Made by a program: the position numbers and the translations under genes | Assembly: GCF_008633915.1 (NCBI RefSeq) | Contig: NZ_VJNV01000026.1 | Span: forward strand, 62,001 to 126,000 | DNA length: 64,000 nt | Direction of reading: 5' to 3' | DNA from: Campylobacter sp. LR291e | Lineage (GTDB): Bacteria; Campylobacterota; Campylobacteria; Campylobacterales; Campylobacteraceae | Notes under the pieces: model-generated | Told to the model about the DNA's origin: nothing | The model's database searches: none | The model's input: only the letters and a program-made list of their open reading frames with translations | Shown here: one piece after another, positions 36,363 to 44,387 of the stretch | Position numbering within the stretch: position 1 is the first letter of the stretch | How the letters are laid out: every line of letters starts with the position of its first letter

Positions 36363-37419
36363 TTAATCCTTGATATCTATGCTTTGTTGAATTTCTTTTA
36401 ATTTTTGTAACATCTCCTTCCTTGCCCTATCTATTTCTTCAAAGATTAAACTTAAAGGGTCCTTGTAAATGCTGGTTTCATCTTTTTTATATTTATCTTG
36501 TTGTTCTTTAACAAAGGCGCTAAATTCTTGCTTAAATTTAGAAATATCAGTATTTGACATAATATCATTTAATTTAATTTGAGCTTGTATCATTAATATC
36601 AATTATAAAAATTCCTTGGGCTTGTACCCAAGACTTTAAATTTGTCTCATCTATACTTTTGTCATGTCCTGTAAGCTTTCCTGTGATTGTTATTTCACTT
36701 TCTATAACGCTGTAATTTGCCCTATTAACACTATTAAAAGCCCACCTTTGCTTATGTATCACCATTTATATATTTTGTGGCAGTGAAATCAAAAAGCCGA
36801 CATTTAAATATTCTTTACCACCACTATTATTATTTAATATTTGACTTAGGCTTGAAGTATTGAAAAATAAAGAATTTATAAGTTTATTTTCCTTATTGTT
36901 GTAATTATATAAAAGGTCTGCACTTGTAAATTCTTTATTGCTATAAATTTGTGTAACTTCAAGAGTTTTTGTGTTATACTCATAACCTTGTGGAAAATTA
37001 GAAATATCATTAAGTGTAAAACTATCCTTTGAATTTAATACATCCTCGCCTACAATACTATAAGCATATTATAAGCATTACCTATTGTTTTAGCTATATC
37101 TACTTTTATAGAATCTATAAAAAGGTGCTTTTGTTTGAGTCTTTGCCCTTACTATGCTTTCCATGGTTGAAGAATGAAATTTTATATCACTTGAGATATT
37201 TGCAACCTCGTTAAAATCACTTGTAAAATATCCATCCTTATCCACTTCCATAACCTAAACTTTCACTTACTGATTGTGATTTATCAGTTACTAAATTTGA
37301 ATTTTAGTATTTTATGAATTTAAGGCTACGCTTTGGCTTGAATCTTTTAAACCTTTGCTTTGCGTATTTAAATTAATATTTAAACTAGTATTATAATTTT
37401 GATAGTTCGAAGTTAACAT
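36363..37419 (-). pseudogene. Decayed copy B of the Cj0814-like secreted-protein family
   Basis: ATG at 37419 starts MLTSNYQNYNTSLNINLNTQ. Later pieces in shifting frames read SLGYGVDKDGYFTSDFNEV (residue choice across a frameshift), then IDSIKVDIAKTIGNAYNML, FPQGYEYNTKTLEVTQIYS and KEYLNVGFLISLPQNI. The last 80 codons (36363-36602) encode a clean helical tail. At least four breaks are present: a stop near 37320, frameshifts near 37245 and 37065-37115, and stops near 36770 and 36603. The DGYFTSDFNE block aligns with copy C. Small open frames inside it are fragments, not genes. Confidence 0.75.
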
Positions 37420-37519
37420 ATTACAGCTCTATTTATTAAATTAAAACTCATATATTTCTTAAAAGAAAATTTATATAATACACTAGTACTAAGTTGTTAA
37501 AATTCTATTTAAATCATTT

Positions 37520-38061
37520 TTAACTCTTAATAGAAACATCATTAGCAACATAGCCCTTAATAGCAGCATTTCTTATTTTATAAACACTTCCATTAGAATT
37601 TAAATCAACAACTATCCCACTATTTGAAAAAGTATATTGTGGTATCCCAAAAGCACCAACAGATATAGTTTTTGTAGCAGTAATAGCTAAATACTGATGT
37701 TGTCTTGGGTCTGCTATATCAACAAATTCATTAAATCCTTGTTTATTTGTATAAGAAGAACAAGTCGAATAACCATATCCACACATTACACCATTACTAA
37801 CTTCGTTATCTATATCAGGAAGAATTACTACACCGATTTGTGCTATAAAACCACCAAAACCTGAATTTGCATTTTGAAAAAGTACAGGATTTGAAATATT
37901 ATAACCACCCTTAATCTCTTTCATCTTTTCATAACTAAGTTTTTTACCCCTAGTGAGTTATCACTTACTGTCCCGTTTGTAATCTTTGCTAAAAAATCAT
38001 CTGCTAAAGCAAACATTGAAACCAAACTACTTAAAATAGCCACACTAATAAATTTTTTCAT
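37520..38061 (-). pseudogene. Exported protein with double-glycine propeptide, copy 1 (single frameshift)
   Basis: ATG at 38061 behind GGAAAAG encodes a Sec signal peptide (MKKFISVAILSSLVSMFALA, cleavage before DDF). A short propeptide follows, ending LSYEKMKEIKGG, which fits the double-glycine leader consensus LSxxELxxIxGG closely. A 128-residue cargo begins YNISNPVLFQ and contains CGYGYSTC. A tract of six A bases (coding sense, 37940-37945) puts the frame out just before the motif; seven would restore a 180-aa protein. The cargo has no other break, so inactivation is recent or reversible. Its first 53 residues are about 80% identical to copy 2; the cargo is not. Confidence 0.75.
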
Positions 38062-38195
38062 CTTTTCCACTTTAAACTAAAATTTATTAAATCCTAACAC
38101 AATAATCGTACTTATTTTAAAAAATTTAATCTTTTTATTAAATATGCTTATATCTTGTATAAATTTGTTATATTTTTAAAATTTTTTCCATAAGC

Positions 38196-39033
38196 TTAAG
38201 GCAAATATAGAATCAAGGTTGCAGAACTTCCACCTATGCTAGCATTTACAGACATAGCAGTATTAGAATTTAAGCTATAGGTTGAATATAGAAAAGGTAG
38301 GAATTGACCTTAATTCTGAGTTTTGTACCCCATTAATCTTTTGTTTATTTTGAAATCTTTGTTCAGCTCCTAAATCTAAGGTAATTTTTGGGCTTAAAAC
38401 TATGAATAAATCTCCACCTATATAAAAACTATTTCCGTATTCAACGCTAGCAAAATCAAACTTTCTTTTTGCATTGTATCCAAAACCAGTATAAACGCTA
38501 TAAACAACTGGGTCGCTGTATTCTCTTAAAGTCCTTTGTATGCTTTGAGATTTTAAATAAAAATTCTTTGTTTCATCTACTGCCTTTTCTCTTTGCATTA
38601 AGGCTGATTAAAAGGTAAGCCGTGGAATGAAGTCTGCAACACTATCAAAGGTGTATATAAAACCTAGCCATAATGAATCAAATTTAAAGGAATTTTCACT
38701 TGAATAATCATTTGTATAAAAATACGTATATTCTTGCCTTATATAACTTCCACCACCTGATATTAATATATCAAATTTAGAATGCAAGATAGAAACAAAA
38801 CTTTGATTTAAGCTTAATTGCTTAGTATCATTCCAAATAGTAGGATCTCCACTTACTGTAATATTTAGATAAAAATAATAAGAATTTGCATTTCCTGTAC
38901 TAAGAAGTAATAAATTTGTTATACTTCTTAAGCCTATTTGCTTTTTAAAAAGAGAAACAATGCTTAATTCATCACTTGCAAAAAGTAGATTAAATGCAAA
39001 AATAGAACTTAAAAATATTTTAAAATTTCTCAT
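38196..39033 (-). pseudogene. Outer-membrane-like beta protein, pseudogene
   Basis: ATG at 39033 encodes a signal peptide (MRNFKIFLSSIFAFNLLFAS) and then alternating polar/hydrophobic strands rich in Tyr, Phe, Gly and Ser, typical of outer-membrane beta proteins (SYYFYLNITVSGD, YVYTGFGYN-like VYSVYTGFGYN, FYIGGDLFIVLSP, KITLDLGAEQRF). An in-frame TAA at 38608-38610 interrupts it, and the same frame continues SALMQREKAVDET. A second break near 38275 shifts the last 26 codons (YSLNSNTAMSVNASIGGSSA). An intact version would be about 278 aa. It sits directly upstream of the double-glycine protein on the same strand, as if in one operon. Confidence 0.7.
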
Positions 39034-39196
39034 TATTACTACATAAAAGTTTGATTTTTAGAAAAAAATCAAGTTTATAAAAATTTAAAAAGAAGTCAAT
39101 GTTTTATAACTTTGTATATTTTTTAAATGTATAAATTTGGAAACTACTTTTAAAACAAATTACAAATAAATTACAAAAAATAAAAATTTTTTATGT

Positions 39197-39202
39197 TATA
39201 AT
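39197..39202 (+). promoter_or_regulatory. -10 box (TATAAT) before copy 2
   Basis: TGT followed by TATAAT, 36 bases before the AAGGATAAAAAA ribosome site and lost start of the second double-glycine gene. The promoter is intact although the gene is not. Confidence 0.5.
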
Positions 39203-39238
39203 TTAATTAGTTTAAAAATTATTTTAAGGATAAAAAAA

Positions 39239-39649
39239 TAAAAAAAATTTCTTAGTGCGACTATTTTAAGTAGCTTGGTTTTAGTATCTGCTTTAGCAGA
39301 TGATTTTTTAGCAAAGATTACAAATGGGACAGTAAGTAATAACTCGCCAGGTATTAAAAAGCTTAGTTATGAAGAGATGAAAGAGATTAAGGGTGGGTAT
39401 TATGGAACATTATACTAATGTGGTACAACTTCATGTTACGCTCTTGCAAATCGCACAAAATCATTTAATACTATGTCATATAGAGAGAATATAGAATGGA
39501 ACGCTTTAACCAATGGAGATTTATATTTATTTGTTGGATTTATGGCTAAAAATAATTGGACAATATCAAAGTCAGGGCACAAATACAATTATTTTACTTA
39601 TGATGTAATAATTTATGATTTAAAAACTGGACGCATACATAAACAATAA
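39239..39649 (+). pseudogene. Exported protein with double-glycine propeptide, copy 2
   Basis: Reading the frame from 39242 gives KKFLSATILSSLVLVSALA (signal peptide), a propeptide ending LSYEEMKEIKGG, a perfect double-glycine leader match, and a cargo starting YYGTLY. The ATG is gone: after AAGGATAAAAAA the sequence is ATA plus one extra A. An in-frame TAA at 39416-39418 interrupts the cargo just after the leader. The downstream frame (CGTTSCYALANRTKSF to KTGRIHKQ, TAA 39647-39649) is otherwise open. The leader matches copy 1 at about 42 of 52 residues, but the cargo shares only a Cys-pair pattern (CGTTSC against CGYGYSTC). Confidence 0.75.
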
Positions 39650-39731
39650 AAACAAGTTTTAAATAATAATTTAATAATTAGACAGCTAAGCATTCAGTAT
39701 AAAAATCAATTTGATAAATATTTTGGTGGTT

Positions 39732-39757
39732 TAAAATAAACATGTTTATACCGATTT
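39732..39757 (+). promoter_or_regulatory. Sigma-28-like promoter of decayed gene C
   Basis: TAAA at 39732-39735, a 14-base spacer, then ACCGATTT at 39750-39757. Campylobacter FliA promoters use a CGATAT/CGATTT -10. The start of gene C follows 36 bases later with AAGGGATTAAG. This supports flagellar co-regulation of the family. Confidence 0.55.
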
Positions 39758-39792
39758 GACATAAAAATTAATTTATTAAAAAAGGGATTAAG

Positions 39793-40871
39793 ATGATAAA
39801 TAACATAAATCATACAAATTTAAATTATCAAACTAACATGCAATATACAAAAGAAGAAAATTTAAACACTGATACCTTAAATCAATCTTCAAATTTAGTA
39901 AACAATAAATCACAAGCTGTAAGTGAAATTTAGGCTTTGGAGTAGATAGTCAAGGATATTTTACAAGTGATTTTAATGAAAGTACAGGAATCCCAAGTGA
40001 TTATAAAAATTTATGCTAAGGATATACAAGAATATGCAAACATTATTAGCCAAAAGAGTTCTATTAATAATGCTTTTTTTACAAGTATTGATATAAACAA
40101 AACCTTATCTAACGCATATAAGCTGTTTTTACAGCTTATTTCTGATGATGAAAATACAAAATTAAACAAAGAAGTACTTGAAAATATTCCTAAATACTTT
40201 CAATATGATACTCAAAATTTTAATATAATAAAAATATATGAAAATAAAAATGAACTTATGAATGTTACAAAATCAAAAGAAGATAGATGCAATTTTAAAA
40301 TTGAAGCTTCAATAAATTTTGATATTGAAAATAATCAAAGCATAAGTAAGGGCGATGCGTTAGTGCTTTTTATTAAAAATTTGGATAAAGAAATTAATGC
40401 AAGTTATCATATAACCCAAGGAGATACTATTATAATAGGTAAATAAACGGACTTGATGAAATAAAAGCCTTAGGCCAATTTTTAGACGAACATTCTATAA
40501 CAGAAGTTGGCAATAGTGAAATTTTAAGACAAGTTTTGCTTATGTCTATGACAATGAATGATATTGAAGAATTTAAGAAAGAATGGTTAAAATTAGAAGA
40601 ATTAAATAATAAAACCTTACAAGAAAAGCAAAATACTCAAATTAATAACGATATACTTAGTAATGAAAATAATGAAAATGAGTCTAAAAATAATAACTTT
40701 CACGCCCATACAAAGCAAAAGTAAAAACACTCAAACTTACACAAAAGATAATATAGCTAAAAATTTTTTCTTAAATTTCTTAGAAGTTGAAAAAATAAGG
40801 GAACAAGCATAATAAAACTTTTAGAAAAATTGCATAATGTAAAAAATTTTAAAATTGATATAAAAACTTAA
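39793..40871 (+). pseudogene. Decayed copy C of the Cj0814-like secreted-protein family
   Basis: ATG at 39793 behind AAGGGATTAAG encodes MINNINHTNLNYQTNMQ, then stops (TAG near 39930) where one T appears lost. The following frame reads GFGVDSQGYFTSDFNESTG, matching copy B. A long middle frame (39967-40446, from DIQEYANIISQKSS to ITQGDTIIIGK) and the next (LDEHSITEVGNSEILRQVL onward, 40453-40724) are shifted relative to each other. The end TQTYTKDNIAKNFFLNFLE ... FKIDIKT matches copy A. At least five breaks. No signal peptide, consistent with flagellar-type export. Confidence 0.75.
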
Positions 40872-40894
40872 ACTCTAACCTTAAAGGTTAGAGT
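40872..40894. terminator. Bidirectional terminator between pseudogene C and dnaK
   Basis: A perfect 10-bp stem (ACTCTAACCT and AGGTTAGAGT) with loop TAA lies between the two convergent stops, with A-rich flanks on both sides. It marks the right boundary of the decayed region. Confidence 0.85.
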
Positions 40895-40899
40895 AAAGA

Positions 40900-42777
40900 T
40901 TACTCGACTTCAGCGTCGATTACATCATCATCTTTTTTATTTTGTTTAGATGTGTCTGCTTGATTATTGTCATCTTTTTTATACATAGATTCAGCTAACT
41001 TATGAGAATAATCGCTTAAAGTTTTCATTTTGCTTTCAATCTCTTCTTTTGTAGCATTTTCATTTTTAAGTGTTTCTTTAAGCTCATCTAATGCCTTTTG
41101 GATATTTTGCTTATCTTCACTAGGCACCTTTTCACCAAGCTCACTTAAAGATTTTTCTACTTGATGTGCTAAACTATCAGCTTGGTTTCTAGCATCAACT
41201 GTTTCCTTGCGTTTTTTATCCTCTTCTTTGTGAATTTCAGCATCCTTTACCATTCTATTAATCTCTTCATCGCTTAATCCACTTGAACCTGTGATTTTAA
41301 TCTCTTGTGCCTTACCTGTAGCATTATCCTTTGCTGACACTGTTAAAATTCCATTTGCATCAATATCAAAGGTAACATTAATTTGTGGCGCACCTCTTGG
41401 AGCTGGTGGAATGCCATCTAAATTGAAATTTCCTAAGGATTTATTATCCCTACTAAATTCTCTTTCACCTTGTAAAACATTGATAGTAACTGCACTTTGA
41501 TTATCCTCAGCGGTTGAAAAAGTTTGTTCTTTTTTAGTAGGAATAGTAGTACCCTTTTCAATAATCTTAGTCATAACCCCACCTAATGTTTCAATACCAA
41601 GCGAAAGTGGCGTAACATCAAGTAAAAGCACATCCTTAACATCGCCCTTAATTACCGCACCTTGAATAGCAGCACCAATGGCTACTACTTCGTCAGGATT
41701 AACTGATTTATTAAGGTCTTTTCCAAAAGTTTTTTTAACCTCTTCTTGTACTAGAGGAACGCGTGTAGAACCCCCTACCATAACGATTTCTTTAATATCG
41801 CCCTTATTAAGCCCGGCATCTTTTACAACCTCATTAATCTTTGTAATTGTTTCTTTAACCAAATTTTCAATCATTGATTCAAATTTAGCCCTTGTAAGCT
41901 TTTTAACAAGGTGTTTAGGACCACTTGCATCGGCTGTTATATAAGGTAGATTTATGTCTGTTTCTTGAGCTGAGCTTAACTCTTTTTTAGCATTTTCTGC
42001 TGCTTCTTTAAGCCTTTGCATAGCCATAAAATCGCCCTTTATATCCATGCCAGTATCGTTTTTAAACTCAGATGCTAAAAAGTCTATTAATTTATTATCA
42101 AAGTCATCGCCTCCTAAAAACGCATTACCTCCAGTTGCAAGTACCTCTACTACATTATCCCCTGTTTCAAGCACGGTAACATCAAAGGTACCACCTCCTA
42201 AATCATAAACTACGATTTTTTCACTTTCTTTTTTATCAAGCCCATAAGCAAGGGCTGCTGCTGTTGGTTCGTTTATAATACGCAAAACATTAAGCCCTGC
42301 AATTTGCCCTGCTTCTTTTGTAGCCTTTCTTTGAGCATCATTAAAATACGCAGGAACGGTTATAACTGCATCTATTACCTTATCTCCTAAAAAGGCTTCA
42401 GCATCTTCTTTAAGTTTCATTAAAACCTTAGCTGAAATTTCTTGAGGAGTATAAATTTTACCTGCAATCTCAATAGCACAAGCACCATTTCTATCAGTAA
42501 TATGATAAGGCAATCTATCCTTTGCCTCCTTAGCTGCTTCTTCATTAATCATCAAGCCCATAATTCTTTTAATAGAATAAATAGTCTTTTCAGGATTTGT
42601 AACAGCTTGTCTTTTGGCACTATCGCCTACTAAAATTTCACCCTTATCAGTAAAAGCAACTACAGAAGGTGTTGTATTTTTACCTTCTTTATTTGGTATA
42701 ACCTTGCTTTCACCCCTTTCATAAACAGAAACACAAGAATTTGTTGTTCCTAAGTCTATGCCTATAACTTTACTCAT
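40900..42777 (-). CDS. dnaK: Chaperone DnaK (Hsp70)
   Basis: This 625-aa protein has an N-terminal ATPase ([16 protein letters not shown], the [15 protein letters not shown] phosphate loop, [11 protein letters not shown]), a substrate-binding domain ([18 protein letters not shown]) and a helical lid with acidic tail [10 protein letters not shown]. Complete and standard length. It is last in the hrcA-grpE-dnaK operon; dnaJ is elsewhere. Confidence 0.98.
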   Translation of the reverse strand: MSKVIGIDLGTTNSCVSVYERGESKVIPNKEGKNTTPSVVAFTDKGEILVGDSAKRQAVTNPEKTIYSIKRIMGLMINEEAAKEAKDRLPYHITDRNGACAIEIAGKIYTPQEISAKVLMKLKEDAEAFLGDKVIDAVITVPAYFNDAQRKATKEAGQIAGLNVLRIINEPTAAALAYGLDKKESEKIVVYDLGGGTFDVTVLETGDNVVEVLATGGNAFLGGDDFDNKLIDFLASEFKNDTGMDIKGDFMAMQRLKEAAENAKKELSSAQETDINLPYITADASGPKHLVKKLTRAKFESMIENLVKETITKINEVVKDAGLNKGDIKEIVMVGGSTRVPLVQEEVKKTFGKDLNKSVNPDEVVAIGAAIQGAVIKGDVKDVLLLDVTPLSLGIETLGGVMTKIIEKGTTIPTKKEQTFSTAEDNQSAVTINVLQGEREFSRDNKSLGNFNLDGIPPAPRGAPQINVTFDIDANGILTVSAKDNATGKAQEIKITGSSGLSDEEINRMVKDAEIHKEEDKKRKETVDARNQADSLAHQVEKSLSELGEKVPSEDKQNIQKALDELKETLKNENATKEEIESKMKTLSDYSHKLAESMYKKDDNNQADTSKQNKKDDDVIDAEVE

Positions 42778-42798
42778 TTTTTATCCTTTTTATTGAAT

Positions 42799-43317
42799 TT
42801 ATTTTGCAACACTAACTTTTGTAGGTCTAATCACACGCTGTGCAATTGTATAACCCTTTTGTAAGGACTCAATTATCTCACCACTTTTATGATTTTCACT
42901 CGCAATATGATACATAGCCTCGTGTAAATCAGGGTTAAATTCCTTTGAGTCATCTATAGCCTTAATCCCATGTTTTTCAAGTTTCTTTAAAAATAATTCT
43001 AAAGTAATCTCAACTCCTTCTTTGATTTTTTTACTAATCTCATCATTAGCCTCTACGCGAATAGCTGCTTCTAATGCGTCAATTACTTCAAGCAAATCCC
43101 TAGCAAAGCTTTCATTTGCATAAATTAAAGCGTTTTGCTTTTCCTTTTCCATTCTTTTTTTAATGTTTTCAAATTCAGCATTTGCCCTCATGTACTTATC
43201 ACGCAAATCATTAAGTTCTTTTTGTAAAATCTCCTCCTTGTGCGTTTGAAGTTCTTGCACACCTTCTTCTAAATTTTCATCCTTTTGCGTATCTTGTGAA
43301 TTGACTTCTTCGCTCAC
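42799..43317 (-). CDS. grpE: Nucleotide exchange factor GrpE
   Basis: This 172-aa protein has an acidic N-terminus, a long coiled coil (about 25-90, [22 protein letters not shown]) and the C-terminal beta domain signature [23 protein letters not shown] and [12 protein letters not shown]. It releases ADP from DnaK. ATG overlaps the hrcA stop by 4 bp. Confidence 0.97.
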   Translation of the reverse strand: MSEEVNSQDTQKDENLEEGVQELQTHKEEILQKELNDLRDKYMRANAEFENIKKRMEKEKQNALIYANESFARDLLEVIDALEAAIRVEANDEISKKIKEGVEITLELFLKKLEKHGIKAIDDSKEFNPDLHEAMYHIASENHKSGEIIESLQKGYTIAQRVIRPTKVSVAK

Positions 43318-44099
43318 GCTACCTCCTTTAATTGATTTAATATCTTTTTATAATCTGTATAAACACTACCTGCTAATATAATATTTGCATTCTTTCCTAA
43401 AAATTTAGTATCTATTTTAAGACCCATAAAGCCTTCTTTAAAAAGTGGTTCAAATTCTATATTTTTTGTAAAATAACGATTAATTCCACTATCTAAAAGC
43501 CTTACAAAATCATCATTTTTATATATTTGATAAGCCCTTTCTTCATTACTTCTAAACATAAGTAAATTTTGCTTTAAGCTATCAATTTTTTCTACTAATT
43601 CAAAAAATTTTAATCTTAATGCTAAGGCTTCAAGGCTAAATAAATCAAAGCCTATTAATGTTTTTAAAAATTTAAAGGCTTCATCTTGATATTTTAAGGC
43701 TATTTCACTTTCTTCAAAGTCCAAAATTATAAATTTATTATTTAAGCTAAATAATTCCTTAAAGATTATATCCCTGCCTGCATAAACTAGACAATAAATT
43801 TCAAATTTCTTACTTAAATCATATAAAAAATCTATATTCTTAATATCTAATTCAAACATAGTATCAAGGTTATTTTCCCAGTAATTTTGCATAGTTAAAA
43901 TGGTAGGAATTCGCCCACTACTTAAATGAATCTTACTTAAAATTCCCTCATCGCTTAATTGTTTAAGATAAACGCGAATTGTAGAAGCTGGTATGCAAAG
44001 GGTGGAATTTAACTCATTTGAACCTATAGGAACATTATCAAGCAAATAGGTTTGAATTATAGATTCTAAAATCAAATCCCTTTTATTTCTACTTTTCAT
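43314..44099 (-). CDS. hrcA: Heat-inducible repressor HrcA
   Basis: This 261-aa protein has an N-terminal winged helix ([31 protein letters not shown]). The C-terminal effector region is shorter and more divergent than in Firmicutes (usual length about 340). Such short HrcA proteins are typical of Campylobacter and Helicobacter. It represses its own operon through a CIRCE-type operator, and one is found 20 bp upstream. Confidence 0.9.
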   Translation of the reverse strand: MKSRNKRDLILESIIQTYLLDNVPIGSNELNSTLCIPASTIRVYLKQLSDEGILSKIHLSSGRIPTILTMQNYWENNLDTMFELDIKNIDFLYDLSKKFEIYCLVYAGRDIIFKELFSLNNKFIILDFEESEIALKYQDEAFKFLKTLIGFDLFSLEALALRLKFFELVEKIDSLKQNLLMFRSNEERAYQIYKNDDFVRLLDSGINRYFTKNIEFEPLFKEGFMGLKIDTKFLGKNANIILAGSVYTDYKKILNQLKEVA

Positions 44100-44118
44100 T
44101 AAGCTTTATCCTTTAAAT

Positions 44119-44144
44119 TTAGCACTCCTTTCTTAAAGTGCTAA
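44119..44144 (-). promoter_or_regulatory. CIRCE-like heat-shock operator of hrcA-grpE-dnaK
   Basis: TTAGCACTC at 44119-44127 and AGTGCTAA at 44137-44144 form the CIRCE inverted repeat (consensus TTAGCACTC-N9-GAGTGCTAA), 20 bp upstream of hrcA. The spacing is one base short of canonical and one right-arm base differs. A third half-site GAGTGTTAA follows at 44162-44170. Confidence 0.85.
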
Positions 44145-44345
44145 CAGCATTATATAACATTGAGTGTTAATTTGTCAAGTATAATTATAAAAAATTTCAC
44201 TTAATTTTATTTAGTCTTATAAACTCAATTTAAATTAGTATATATTTATAAAGTATTAAAAAACTTAAAAAAATATTTAAAAGCTGTAATTTTGTAATAA
44301 ATTTACAATGAAATTTAAAATTTAATGCTTATTTTAAGTTTAGTT

Positions 44346-44363
44346 AAAGTATAATTATACTTT
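44346..44363 (+). promoter_or_regulatory. 18-bp palindrome overlapping the -10 box of the phosphate symporter gene
   Basis: AAAGTATAATTATACTTT is a perfect palindrome and contains TATAAT at 44350-44355, 33 bp before the ATG. It could be an operator that hides the -10 box, or just a symmetric -10 region in AT-rich DNA. Confidence 0.5.
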
Positions 44364-44387
44364 ATTTAAAAATCACAAGGTAGATTA

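Noticed and set aside
36363-36765. Two separate small minus-strand genes
   Set aside because: They are successive fragments of decayed copy B, overlapping in different frames and continuous with its upstream pieces.
37520-37924. A 134-aa cytoplasmic gene starting MKEIKGGY
   Set aside because: Its start is the inside of the double-glycine motif; restoring one A joins it to a Sec signal peptide, so it is the cargo half of one frameshifted gene.
40900-42777. Plus-strand open frames within dnaK, hslU, rplI and argG
   Set aside because: They are antisense shadows of highly conserved genes with Ser/Leu-rich translations and no start signals.
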